Part shown: in pieces, positions 43,001-51,869 of the stretch
Layout of the letters: the number at the start of each line of letters is the position of its first letter
Numbering within the stretch: position 1 is the first letter of the stretch
From: Deltaproteobacteria bacterium
GTDB lineage: Bacteria > Desulfobacterota > Syntrophia > Syntrophales > JACQWR01
Direction: 5' to 3'
Length of the DNA stretch: 64,000 bases
NCBI GenBank assembly: GCA_016209105.1
Contig: JACQWR010000024.1
Coordinates: forward strand, 124,001-188,000
Made by a program: the position numbers and the translations under genes
The notes under the pieces: generated by a model
Databases searched by the model: none
Told to the model about the DNA's origin: nothing
Seen by the model: only the letters and a program-made list of their open reading frames with translations

Positions 43001-45292
43001 TTAACGAGTCCTTGCCACAGGCATTTTCGTTCTCTCTTCGGCCAGCGCCGCCGACTGAAGCAGAACGGGAGTCTGATCACGGTTAAACTCCAGAGAGGCC
43101 TTCTCCGATACCCTCGCACTGACATACTGGTAGAGCGATCCCAGATTGACGACGCCTTGTTTTTCAATATCCGCATCCCCTCTGATCCCCCGCAGAAGAT
43201 AATACGTAAATAACCCGTGATGAACTTTGTCGTAATCGGAACTGATCTGGCTGCCCGTTGAAGCAGCGACAACGGTCACTTTTCCCACCGCCAGAGATTG
43301 ACTCTCAAGCGACATCACGAGCGGCCGTGCCCCTTCGCTGGTTACACTCCTGCCTTTCGCCCCTGAAAAACAGCTATCGAGCATGACAACCGTGTCCCTG
43401 TTCGGGAGCTTGTTGAGTGCCGCATACATGCGGCTCAATGGATAGAGCTTGGTCGGAAAATCCGGATTCCCGTCAAAGGGGACAATGTAGGCATCCTTGC
43501 CCTGTGGATCGGGCGCGCCATGACCGGCATAATACACAAACACCTGGGAATTCTTCGTGACCCTTCGCGGCAGCCAATCCTCCAGGTATGCCTCCAGATC
43601 ACTCTTGGTGACCTTGTCATTCGTCAACACCATGATATTGGATCGGGGAATTCCGGATAAATGCTCCAGATATTTCGCCATGACTTCCGCATCCCGGGAC
43701 GCGTATTTCACTTCGGGAATGATTTTTTCCCGATAGGTGCTGATGCCGAACAGCAGGGCAAAATCCTCCTTTTTCTCAAAACCTTTTATTCTTGCGGGAA
43801 TATCATCCACATCAACCTCGGAAACCACTTCAATGACTTCCTTTACCTCGACCGATCTCATAGCCACCTGAAAGACCCTGCGCTCCGGGGGTGAAAAACC
43901 TTTGCCTTCCTTGATTTCAATACGAAGCGTGGCCGACTCCGATGCAATCCGTTCCGGCAGGATGCCTTTAAAAACCGCCACCTTTTTTTCTCCCGGTTGC
44001 AGGTCGCCGATTGACTTGGAAGCGCCAAGGGCATGGATAAGGGTAGGATGTCCCGACAAAACAACCTGTACATTTTGGGCGAGTCCTTCGCCTTTGTTTT
44101 CAATTTCTGTTTGAAGCGATATTTCCTCGCCGCCATCCAAGACGCGATTGTTATTCTGATCCTTCAGCGAGGTGGAAAAAGTCAGTTTCGGGACGGCGGA
44201 TACTACCTCTACTTTTTCCCTGACGATCCCGGGTTTGACGGCGATTTTTAAAACCTTTGCCTCGGCGGGAGAGAATCCCCGCTTTTCCTGAACATTTATT
44301 CGGAGGTTCCCGGCATCCGCCGCAATCAGCAAGGGCAGCGTGGCTTTAAATTCGGCTGTTTTCTTTTCTCCCGCCTTGATATCTCCGAGGGTGCGCCTCT
44401 CTCCCAGATGGCTGATGATGTCATCATGACCGGAAAGGAGAACCTGGACATCCTTTGCCGGCCCTTCCCCGCGATTTTCCACCTCCACCCGCAGAGAGAT
44501 TTCCTTGCCGCCCTCAAGGACGCCCCCGCCCGAGCTGTCGTGAAAAACTGCATTGAACGCCAAGGATGGCGGAAGGGCGGCAATCGCCTTCTCCTCCTTT
44601 TTCTCCGGGACAGGAGCCGCGGCGACCGCCGTAGTTTCAATATCATCAATCACTGGACGGCCCATGGTAACTTGGATGTACCCGCTGCCACCGCCGATAG
44701 ATAGGGGACCAGCCCCACGCATTGCAAAAGATCCGGCAACGATCATCCGATCAAAATCAATATAGTCTATAAGCCATTCACTCTGCCAAATACCCGTCCC
44801 GACCACCATCCATGAGGCCAAATGGGTACTCTCAAACCTGATCTCCCTGGCTGACTTTATCGCCAATATCCCCTCCGCCGGAACGACTAAGACGGGAGTG
44901 AGATTCCAGGTAAAGCGCATGGAGACATTAAACTTGATTTCCATATTTTCGCGGTCTATGTAAACGATATCGTTAAATTTTATGGATTTAATCGTTGAAA
45001 CTCCGGGCATAGGTCCGCCCTGGGTGTAAAACGAAAACCCCTGGTCCGAGGAATCTTTTCCGGTGATATCCAATACCTTGCCCTGCGGGGTCTCATATAT
45101 CGGGAAGCTCTTACCCAGATTCCTCTTGATGAGGTTGTACATCTTTACCAGAATTTCCTGTTTCGGACTTTCCTCTTTGATGGTATCGCACGTGTTATTT
45201 TCGCAATACTTGACGACGTTAGGCATGACCGCCGAGCATCCCGCCAGCGACCATAGGGAGAAGAACGCTATAATTAAAAATCCCTTTTTCAT
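43001..45292 (-). CDS. Large caspase-fold lipoprotein with CARDB-like repeats
   Basis: 763 residues from ATG at 45292 (GGAG 6 bases upstream). The lipobox is SLAGC. Domain order: a unique N-terminal domain (about 20-230), two copies of a CARDB-like beta domain (about 240-355 and 360-475, both with GGKEISL/GGEEISL, VENRGEGPA/IENKGEGLA and LSGH), then the caspase domain (about 510-760) beginning FALLFGISTYREKII. The dyad is His in YYAGHGAPDP and Cys in DSCFSGAKG. The beta domains may bind partners or sugars outside the cytoplasm. It is the convergent partner of the gene at 41292. Confidence 0.92.
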   Translation of the reverse strand: MKKGFLIIAFFSLWSLAGCSAVMPNVVKYCENNTCDTIKEESPKQEILVKMYNLIKRNLGKSFPIYETPQGKVLDITGKDSSDQGFSFYTQGGPMPGVSTIKSIKFNDIVYIDRENMEIKFNVSMRFTWNLTPVLVVPAEGILAIKSAREIRFESTHLASWMVVGTGIWQSEWLIDYIDFDRMIVAGSFAMRGAGPLSIGGGSGYIQVTMGRPVIDDIETTAVAAAPVPEKKEEKAIAALPPSLAFNAVFHDSSGGGVLEGGKEISLRVEVENRGEGPAKDVQVLLSGHDDIISHLGERRTLGDIKAGEKKTAEFKATLPLLIAADAGNLRINVQEKRGFSPAEAKVLKIAVKPGIVREKVEVVSAVPKLTFSTSLKDQNNNRVLDGGEEISLQTEIENKGEGLAQNVQVVLSGHPTLIHALGASKSIGDLQPGEKKVAVFKGILPERIASESATLRIEIKEGKGFSPPERRVFQVAMRSVEVKEVIEVVSEVDVDDIPARIKGFEKKEDFALLFGISTYREKIIPEVKYASRDAEVMAKYLEHLSGIPRSNIMVLTNDKVTKSDLEAYLEDWLPRRVTKNSQVFVYYAGHGAPDPQGKDAYIVPFDGNPDFPTKLYPLSRMYAALNKLPNRDTVVMLDSCFSGAKGRSVTSEGARPLVMSLESQSLAVGKVTVVAASTGSQISSDYDKVHHGLFTYYLLRGIRGDADIEKQGVVNLGSLYQYVSARVSEKASLEFNRDQTPVLLQSAALAEERTKMPVARTR

Positions 45293-45333
45293 ATTTTCTC
45301 CGGTAGAAGATTCCTCATGAGCCAAGGGTGATG

Positions 45334-45390
45334 TGAATTCAACAGCGAGCGCATTCCCCTTGAGCTTGGCTTAAAGAGAGTTTCACTATA
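45334..45390 (-). repeat. Dispersed repeat, copy H (short form)
   Basis: On the minus strand it reads TTAAGCCAAGCTCAAGGGGAATGCGCTCGCTG and ends in GAATTCA. The remaining gap to 45616 is AT-rich, with a TGGACA...TGTCCA inverted pair (about 45434-45482) that may be regulatory; no gene is seen. Confidence 0.6.
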
Positions 45391-45616
45391 TCAGAAACAC
45401 TTTTTTTTACCAACCCGTTCTCGGCAGATAAAAATGGACACGTCCCTGCAACAAAGTGTCTTGTCATGTTGATAAATGTCCATCCTTCCGATCGGAAATG
45501 ATTTATTTTATTAGCTCAAGGAATGTGATAGTATTTCATTTAGTTCAATTCATTCGATATGACACAGAATTTACGAAATGAAGTACCAAGTCCGCAACAA
45601 GCCCGGGTGACGTCCC

Positions 45617-46213
45617 ATGATTGATCAGCTCCTGGAAGGCAACCGTCTTTTTGTGGAAAACGAGTTCAACCGCAACCTGGACTACTACCGTAATATCGCC
45701 CAGGCCCAGCACCCCCAGGTGCTCTGGATCGGGTGCTCGGATTCGCGCGTACCTGAGGATGTAATTACCGGCAGCCGGCCGGGCACTATCTTTGTGCATC
45801 GCAACGTGGCCAACATCGTGGCATTCAACGATGTGAACATAGCCGCCATCGTGGAGTATGCAATTGCGCATCTGAACATTCCCGACATCGTCGTGTGCGG
45901 GCATTACAATTGCGGCGGCATCAAGGCCCTGGACGAAGGGGTGGAGGAAAACTACATAGCCGACTGGCTGCTGATCTCCGGAGGGGCAAAAGAGCAGGTT
46001 GACCGGCTCGCCCATGAACGGTCGCTGACCCGTGCGCAACGTCTCGACCTGTTGTCTGAGGAAAACGTCAAGCTGCAAATCAAACATCTCAACAATCTTT
46101 CCCTTATCAAGAACATGCACCGCACAGGTGATCTCCCGCGCATCCATGGTTGGGTCTACGCTGTGGAAAGCGGCCGACTCAAGGTTCTCGTGGATGGAAG
46201 AAAGCAAACGTAA
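45617..46213 (+). CDS. Beta-class carbonic anhydrase
   Basis: 198 residues. The zinc ligands and catalytic pair are plain: CSDSR (Cys, Asp, Arg), then HYNCGG (His, Cys). RNVANIV and the GTIFVHRN segment are also typical. It interconverts CO2 and bicarbonate in the cytoplasm. It is somewhat shorter at the C-terminus than the 210-220-residue average. The PspC gene follows after 53 bases. Confidence 0.93.
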   Translation: MIDQLLEGNRLFVENEFNRNLDYYRNIAQAQHPQVLWIGCSDSRVPEDVITGSRPGTIFVHRNVANIVAFNDVNIAAIVEYAIAHLNIPDIVVCGHYNCGGIKALDEGVEENYIADWLLISGGAKEQVDRLAHERSLTRAQRLDLLSEENVKLQIKHLNNLSLIKNMHRTGDLPRIHGWVYAVESGRLKVLVDGRKQT

Positions 46214-46266
46214 CGCCATCCTCATAAACAATGTTCGGAACAACAGCGAACCCATCGGAGGAACAT

Positions 46267-46476
46267 ATGAGCGTCTGGGAGAATCTGAAAACAGTGACGA
46301 AGTCTTCCAAGGATAAATGGATTGGAGGCGTGTGTGGAGGATTAGGCGCAGCGACACCGGTTCCGTCTTGGATGTGGAGAGCTGCATTTCTCTTCTCGTT
46401 GCTGGCCTTCGGGGCGGGGTTGTTTCTGTATCTGGTGCTGTGGATTTGTATGCCAAGCGACCAAAAGGAATCCTAA
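46267..46476 (+). CDS. PspC domain small membrane protein
   Basis: 69 residues from ATG at 46267 with GGAGG 5 bases upstream. The block KWIGGVCGGLGAATPVPSWMWR followed by a membrane helix (LFSLLAFGAGLFLYLVLWI) is the PspC domain, found in phage-shock and envelope stress proteins. No pspA or pspB is near. Confidence 0.85.
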   Translation: MSVWENLKTVTKSSKDKWIGGVCGGLGAATPVPSWMWRAAFLFSLLAFGAGLFLYLVLWICMPSDQKES

Positions 46477-46479
46477 TCA

Positions 46480-47205
46480 GGCGTTCCGCCGACCTCAGCG
46501 ATACGAACCTCAACGGGGCAAACCTCACCGGGGCGAATCTCAGCAAGGTGGTTTTGATACAATCTAATTTAAAGAATGCAAAACTGAGCAATTGTCGAAT
46601 TTACGGGATCTCCGCATGAAACTTAAAGGTCAATAAAAATACGAAGCGGCAGGATTTAATCATTACTCCCCACAATCAACCAACGATCACAGTAGATAAT
46701 CTTGAGGTAGCCCAATTTATCTACCTTCTATTGGAGAACGAAAAAATCCGCCACATCATCGGACGCTATAACATCGAGGGTTGTCTTGATTCTGGGGCGG
46801 TTTACTAAGGACAGGAAGGCTGTTCTTGACGCACTTCGAAATGAACTTCGCCGGAAAGATCTTACGCCAGTGCTGTTTGATTTCGGCAAGCCTGCCAGCA
46901 AAGACGTAACGGGCACCATTGAGACCTTAGCTCGGATGTCTCGGTTTATTATTGCCGATCTCACAGATCAAAGCAACATCCTGCATGAACTCGCTATGAT
47001 CGTGCCGCTCCTTAGGACAACTCCAGTACTCCCGCTGAGACTCGCTGGTTCACGCGGCTATAGTATGTTTGACGATCTTAAGCGTTCCTACCCTTGGGTT
47101 TTGGAAACATGCGAATACGATGATACAGGCTCTCTACTTTCCAACTTGTCGAAGGTAATTGCTCCGGCAAATGAGATGGCGGAAAGATTTCGCAAGCAGA
47201 CTTAG
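46480..47205 (+). pseudogene. Broken pentapeptide-repeat protein gene
   Basis: Three pieces in order resemble a single known protein type: pentapeptide repeats (ADLSDTNLNGANLTGANLSK, ending IYGISA), then after an in-frame TGA the segment TITVDNLEVAQFIYLLLENE, and after a one-base frame change near 46778 the domain ILGRFTKDRKAVLDALRNEL to MAERFRKQT (the ORF at 46786-47205). In relatives the residue after GISA is Trp, so TGG to TGA is likely. The 5' end is also missing: the repeats emerge directly after the pspC stop. The C-terminal domain resembles a nucleotide-binding/TIR-like fold. Confidence 0.75.
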
Positions 47206-47324
47206 CATCCCAGGCATTCCCCTTATAGACTGACTACCGCAGGTTCCCAAGCTGTTATTTTTTTCAATGAGTAATCATCAACTTTCCGATCTTTATAGAA
47301 CAAGCATTCGTAAGTAAAGTGAAA

Positions 47325-47351
47325 CCCTCCGCCCACAGGGCGGGGCTTGCA
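47325..47351 (-). repeat. GC-rich hairpin related to the one at 3549
   Basis: On the minus strand it begins TGCAAGCCCCGCC and folds with GGGCGG. The stem differs from the 3549 copy by a paired change. The 47206-47636 gap otherwise holds repeat copy I and a promoter; no gene is seen. Confidence 0.45.
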
Positions 47352-47386
47352 GGTGCGCCACCGGTCGGGCATCCGGCAACGGTAAA

Positions 47387-47506
47387 TTGAAGCTCTCCTT
47401 GAGCAAGCGGCGGAGAATCTTCGATTCCCAAGGAACATCATCTTTCATCATTCGCTCGCTTACTTCGCGGCAAGCCACGGGGAATGCGCTCGCTGCCGAA
47501 TTCAGC
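47387..47506 (+). repeat. Dispersed repeat, copy I (full-length reference copy)
   Basis: About 120 bases: TTGAAGCTCTCCTTGAGCAA, hairpin block with GCGGAGAATCTTCGATT, then CATTCGCTCGCTTAC, then GGGGAATGCGCTCGCTG and GAATTCA. The two CGCTCGCT blocks are internal repeats. Used as the reference for the other copies. Confidence 0.7.
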
Positions 47507-47533
47507 GTAATTTCGATTTTTCAATTACTTCTA

Positions 47534-47562
47534 TTGACAGAATGATCTTTTCAGTGTATTCG
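47534..47562 (+). promoter_or_regulatory. Candidate promoter of the Ehr operon
   Basis: TTGACA, a 17-base spacer and TATTCG, about 75 bases before the regulator gene. The -10 box is weak, which fits a regulated promoter. Confidence 0.45.
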
Positions 47563-47636
47563 CGTGTCCGGCTTTGTCTATATGCCTGCCCGATTTGGGC
47601 ATGGCATGGCAAATAAATGGCAGGCGAAGGGGAAAA

Positions 47637-48326
47637 ATGAGACTAACGCTCAAGGAATTAACAGAACTTATCAATGTTTCTGAAAAGACGGTCCGGCGGT
47701 GGATTAAACAGGGAACCATCCCGGCATACCGAATCCAGGGACAATACCGCTTCAACAAGGCAGAGATTCTGGAATGGGCGACATCGCGCCGAATCAATGT
47801 GGCGGCGAACATATTTACCGAGCCAGAAGGTGTTATGGTTACCGGCCTTGCGGATGCTCTTTCCGCCGGCGGGATTTTCTATCGTGTCCACGGATCGGAT
47901 AAGGAATCGGCGTTAAAGGCTGTCGTTGAAAACATCCGGCTTCCCGACGATGCGGATCGCACGATGCTCTTACAATTTATTCTGGCACGCGAAGCCGTCG
48001 CTTCCACGGCAATCGGTGACGGAATTGCCATCCCGCACGTGCGCAATCCTCTGGTGCTCAATGTGGATCAGCCTATCGTAACGCTCTGTTTTCTGGAAAA
48101 GCCTATTGAATTTCTTTCGCTGGACGGCCAGCCGGTATTTTGTCTTTTTACCATTGTCGCCCCCACCGTCAGGACGCATCTCTATCTACTCTCGCGACTG
48201 GCTTTTGCCTTACGCAACCCTGATTTTAAAAACGCCATCAAGAATCAGAATTCCCGCGATGAAATTATCGAATTATGCCGGAAAGTCGAATCCGATTTCC
48301 CCAGTGAAAAAGGCGGAGGCGCTTAG
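47637..48326 (+). CDS. HTH-EIIA fusion regulator of the hydrogenase-related operon
   Basis: 229 residues from ATG at 47637 (GAAGGGGAAAA before it). Residues 1-50 are a MerR/excisionase-like helix-turn-helix (LTLKELTELINVSEKTVRRWI, then IPAYRIQGQYRF). Residues about 85-220 are a PTS EIIA (PtsN-like) domain, with the phospho-acceptor His in GDGIAIPHVRNP. Its stop abuts the ATG of the first membrane subunit, so it is in the operon. It probably ties expression to the phosphorylation state of a nitrogen-type PTS; this is inference. Confidence 0.82.
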   Translation: MRLTLKELTELINVSEKTVRRWIKQGTIPAYRIQGQYRFNKAEILEWATSRRINVAANIFTEPEGVMVTGLADALSAGGIFYRVHGSDKESALKAVVENIRLPDDADRTMLLQFILAREAVASTAIGDGIAIPHVRNPLVLNVDQPIVTLCFLEKPIEFLSLDGQPVFCLFTIVAPTVRTHLYLLSRLAFALRNPDFKNAIKNQNSRDEIIELCRKVESDFPSEKGGGA

Positions 48327-50300
48327 ATGTCTCTGGTACTGATTGCCCTGGCAATAATTATTATTGGCGGATTGCTGGCGCTTGCCGTCTGTAAGAACGG
48401 TTCCCTCAGTACCCTATTGGGCGCAGCCTCAACGGTTGTCGGGTGCATTATCGCTCTGATTCCGGTTCTACAAACAATTTATTATGGAGACACGACGATA
48501 ATTCGTTTGGCTTGGAACATGCCTTACGGGTCTTTTTTTCTCAAGTTGGATCCTCTTTCCGCATTTTTTCTTTTACCTATTTTTGTCCTTTCCGGACTGG
48601 CTGCGATCTATGGCCGGGAATACATGATGGCGTATCGCGACAAGAAATGGTTGGGGTTATCATGGTTTTTTTTCAATCTGCTCCTCGTGAGCATGGCCTT
48701 TGTTTGTCTCGCGCATAATACCGTTCTGTTCCTTATATCCTGGGAAGTAATGGCGCTTTCTTCGTTTTTCCTGGTTGCTTTCGAGTATGAAAAGGAAGCG
48801 GTTCGCAAAGCTTCGTGGATTTATATGGTTGCTTCCTACCTGGGTACGGCCTTTCTGTTGCCCATGTTTTTGATTTTCGGTTCTGAGGCCGGCTCTCTTG
48901 ATTTTGACGGGTTTGTCCAAGGCCTTTCATCCGGAGAAGCAAATATCTGTTTTATCCTTGCCCTGGTCGGCTTCGGCACAAAAGCCGGCATCATGCCTTT
49001 TCATGTCTGGCTGCCTGTTGCGCATCCGGCAGCGCCGAGTCCCGTCTCGGCAATTATGTCGGGCGTTATGATTAAAACCGGGATTTATGGACTGGTCCGG
49101 ACATTGACATTTCTGGGAATGCCGCCGCTTTGGTGGGGATATCTTTTGCTCGCCATAGGAATTATATCCGGAGTGTTGGGTGTTCTTTTTGCGCTGGCAC
49201 AGCATGATCTCAAGCGGCTTCTGGCCTATCATAGCGTGGAAAATATCGGAATTATCCTGATTGGTCTTGGCGTCGGCATGATTGGCTGGAGTTCAGGCAT
49301 GCCGATTGTGGCGGCTCTGGGATTTGCAGGTGCCCTTCTGCATGTGATCAATCACGCTCTTTTTAAGGGCTTGCTTTTTCTCGGCGCCGGGTCTGTCTTC
49401 CACGGCGCCCATAACCTGGAGCTTGATCATCTCGGCGGGTTGATCAAGAAGATGCCCTCTACGGGATTGTTTTTCCTCATCGGATCTGTCGCTATTTCCG
49501 GCTTGCCTCCCCTGAATGGCTTTGTCAGCGAATTCGTCATCTACATTGCCTCTTTCAGCGGAGCCATGTCGCTGAACCCGTCTTCATCGCTGTCCATGAT
49601 CGGAGCCATTGCGGGTCTCGCCCTGATCGGAGGACTTGCCGCCGCCTGTTTCACCAAAGCCTTTGGTATTGTCTTTCTGGGGGAACCCCGTTCTAAAGAC
49701 GCTGAAAACGCTCGTGAATCAAGTCCCTGGATGACACTTCCCATGATGATTCTGGCAGTAGCCTGTATTTTTATTGGTTTGCTGGGAGCGGCGGTCATTC
49801 AGGTTATCCCACCGGTCATCGGCGTTGTTTTGGGTAATCCGTACACTGGCGAAATCAGGATAGCGTCAAATTATCTTTTCTCTGTAACCGCAGGATCGGC
49901 TGTTTTTATTATTTTTCTGATGGCAATTTCCGGTTTGCGTTCCTTTCTCCTTTCCCGGCGCTCGGTGGGCAGTTCTGGTACCTGGGATTGCGGCTATGCC
50001 GCCCCTGATGCGAGAATGCAGTATACGGCATCATCTTTTGCCCAGCCTATCATTGATCTCTTTCAGTTCTTCTTAAGAACGAAAAAGAACATTACAATGC
50101 CCGATTCATATTTCCTTGGGGCAGCACGTTTTGAAACCCACACAACGGACATCGGCCGGAAAGGCATTTATAATCCAATTTTTAAGGCAATCGGAAGCTT
50201 CTTTGGGCGGATGAAGGTGGTGCAGGAAGGCCGCATTCATATCTATGTGCTCTATGTAGTGGTTACGCTGCTTATTTTGCTTTTCTGGAATATGAGGTAA
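48327..50300 (+). CDS. Antiporter-like subunit, HyfB/NuoL family, of Ehr complex
   Basis: 657 residues with about 16 membrane helices. The Mrp/NuoL core is visible: WEVMALSSFFLVAFE with the conserved Glu, GTKAGIMPFHVWLPVAHPAAPSPVSAIMSG with the conserved Lys, and HDLKRLLAYHSVENIGII, then LHVINHALFKGLLFLGAG. These charged residues form the proton channel. The C-terminal extension, with GTWDCGYAAPDARMQYTASSF, is typical of HyfB/HycC. It is the largest membrane subunit and is followed 5 bases later by the HyfC-like gene. Confidence 0.92.
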   Translation: MSLVLIALAIIIIGGLLALAVCKNGSLSTLLGAASTVVGCIIALIPVLQTIYYGDTTIIRLAWNMPYGSFFLKLDPLSAFFLLPIFVLSGLAAIYGREYMMAYRDKKWLGLSWFFFNLLLVSMAFVCLAHNTVLFLISWEVMALSSFFLVAFEYEKEAVRKASWIYMVASYLGTAFLLPMFLIFGSEAGSLDFDGFVQGLSSGEANICFILALVGFGTKAGIMPFHVWLPVAHPAAPSPVSAIMSGVMIKTGIYGLVRTLTFLGMPPLWWGYLLLAIGIISGVLGVLFALAQHDLKRLLAYHSVENIGIILIGLGVGMIGWSSGMPIVAALGFAGALLHVINHALFKGLLFLGAGSVFHGAHNLELDHLGGLIKKMPSTGLFFLIGSVAISGLPPLNGFVSEFVIYIASFSGAMSLNPSSSLSMIGAIAGLALIGGLAAACFTKAFGIVFLGEPRSKDAENARESSPWMTLPMMILAVACIFIGLLGAAVIQVIPPVIGVVLGNPYTGEIRIASNYLFSVTAGSAVFIIFLMAISGLRSFLLSRRSVGSSGTWDCGYAAPDARMQYTASSFAQPIIDLFQFFLRTKKNITMPDSYFLGAARFETHTTDIGRKGIYNPIFKAIGSFFGRMKVVQEGRIHIYVLYVVVTLLILLFWNMR

Positions 50301-50305
50301 CGGGC

Positions 50306-51205
50306 ATGCAAATAACTTCTTTCATCAACATCATTTTGGGACTTCTCCTTGCTCCGTTACTTTTGGGCATTATTAATAAGACCAAAGCGTCCTTTGCGGG
50401 CAGAACCGGCCAACCCCTGCTGCAGGCTTATTACGATATCATCAAACAACTGCAAAAGGGGGCTGTTTACAGCAAAACAACTTCCTGGATTTTCAGAGCC
50501 GGGCCTGTGGTGGGCTTGTCGGCCGTCTTGGTTGCGCTGGCCATAGTGCCCGTGGGCGGCATTGCAGCGCCGCTGGCTTTTTCCGGCGATCTGTTGCTGC
50601 TGGCTTACCTTTTAGGCGTTATGCGTTTCTTTACCGTTCTCGCTGCCTTGGATACAGGATCAAGTTTCGAAGGCATGGGCGCCAGCAGAGAGGTATTGTT
50701 TTCGGCGATAGCGGAACCTGCCTTTCTTATCGGCCTTGCCGCCATCGCCCGTGAAACCGGCATCATGTCTCTATCGCACATGTTGCCTGCGGCTCATTTT
50801 TTCTCCCCGGAGGTCGTGCTTGTTGTCGCATCGCTACTGGTCGTTTTTCTGTGTGAAAATGCCCGCATCCCCTTTGATGATCCCAATACTCATCTGGAGT
50901 TAACCATGATTCACGAAGTCATGGTGCTGGATCACAGCGGCCCGGACTTCGCCTTTATCCTCTATAGTTCGGCATTGAAATTATGGGTGTTGGGTTTGGT
51001 TATTGTGGGGTTGATTTTCCCGTCGCCTGCCGGTTCTTTCTGGCCGGCGCCCGTTTCCACGGCTATTTGCGGTCTGATCCTTCTGGCTATCATTGTGGGA
51101 ATTATTGAATCTTTGATGGCACGGTTGCGTCTGCTTCGTATCCCGCAATTGCTGGTGGCCGCCGGATCATTATCGGCATTCGCCTTTATTCTGATCTTGA
51201 GGTAG
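50306..51205 (+). CDS. HyfC/NuoH-like membrane subunit of Ehr complex
   Basis: 299 residues, about 8 helices. FAGRTGQPLLQAYYDIIKQLQKGAVYSKTTSWIFR and the EMTMIHE-like block NTHLELTMIHEVMVLDHSGPD are hallmarks of the NuoH/HycD/HyfC family, which joins the hydrophilic arm to the membrane arm. Spaced 5 bases from both neighbours. Confidence 0.92.
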   Translation: MQITSFINIILGLLLAPLLLGIINKTKASFAGRTGQPLLQAYYDIIKQLQKGAVYSKTTSWIFRAGPVVGLSAVLVALAIVPVGGIAAPLAFSGDLLLLAYLLGVMRFFTVLAALDTGSSFEGMGASREVLFSAIAEPAFLIGLAAIARETGIMSLSHMLPAAHFFSPEVVLVVASLLVVFLCENARIPFDDPNTHLELTMIHEVMVLDHSGPDFAFILYSSALKLWVLGLVIVGLIFPSPAGSFWPAPVSTAICGLILLAIIVGIIESLMARLRLLRIPQLLVAAGSLSAFAFILILR

Positions 51206-51209
51206 ATAA

Positions 51210-51857
51210 ATGGACTCCACAATAGAAATAATGATGATTCTGCTTCTACTTTCCGATATGGCTCTTTTGGGCTTGAGCCGTCTGCGCACGTGTATCAGTA
51301 TCGTGTCGTTTCAGGGAATGCTTTTGGGGTTGCTGGCACTGGTTACGCAACTTGGATCGCTGACCCCTCGTCTGATTATGATTGCCGCAGCAAGTTTTAT
51401 CATCAAAGGGTTTGTTTTCCCAATCCTGCTCAGGCGCGGTATTAGAGAAGCGGGAACGCAGCATGAAATAGAGCCTTTTGTCGGCTATATCACTTCGGTC
51501 ATCGCGGGATTGGCTATGCTGGGTGTTTCTTTATGGCTGGGCACAAAACTTCCGCTATTTGCCGCAGGCAGCGGAACTTCTCTTATTGTTCCCGCCGCGC
51601 TGACGACGTTATTTACCGGCTTATTTCTGATCATTGCGCGGAAGAATGCGCTCAATCAGTGTCTGGGCTATATTATTATGGAAAATGGAATTTATACGTT
51701 CGGCATTGTCTCTGTTGTGGAAATACCCCTGCTGGTAGAGTTGGGCATCCTGCTGGATGTCTTTGTCGCGGTGTTCGTCATGGGCATTGCGATTTATCAT
51801 ATTAACAGAGAATTTGATCACCTTGATTCTGATCGTTTGAATGTTTTGAAAGGATAA
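51210..51857 (+). CDS. HyfE/NuoK-like membrane subunit of Ehr complex
   Basis: 215 residues with 7 hydrophobic helices. The NuoK-like part is NALNQCLGYIIMENGIYTFGI, with the conserved Glu in ENG, and GILLDVFVAVFVMGIAIYHI. The length matches HyfE (about 216). Confidence 0.9.
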   Translation: MDSTIEIMMILLLLSDMALLGLSRLRTCISIVSFQGMLLGLLALVTQLGSLTPRLIMIAAASFIIKGFVFPILLRRGIREAGTQHEIEPFVGYITSVIAGLAMLGVSLWLGTKLPLFAAGSGTSLIVPAALTTLFTGLFLIIARKNALNQCLGYIIMENGIYTFGIVSVVEIPLLVELGILLDVFVAVFVMGIAIYHINREFDHLDSDRLNVLKG

Positions 51858-51869
51858 ACCGGAACGGAA

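Noticed and set aside
45430-45490. Insertion-sequence end suggested by TGGACA...TGTCCA
   Set aside because: Only 6-base arms, no duplication and no partner end; a regulatory site is as likely.
47223-47441. 72-codon minus-strand frame
   Set aside because: Most of it is made of the dispersed repeat and the GC-rich hairpin; no ribosome site and no family likeness.
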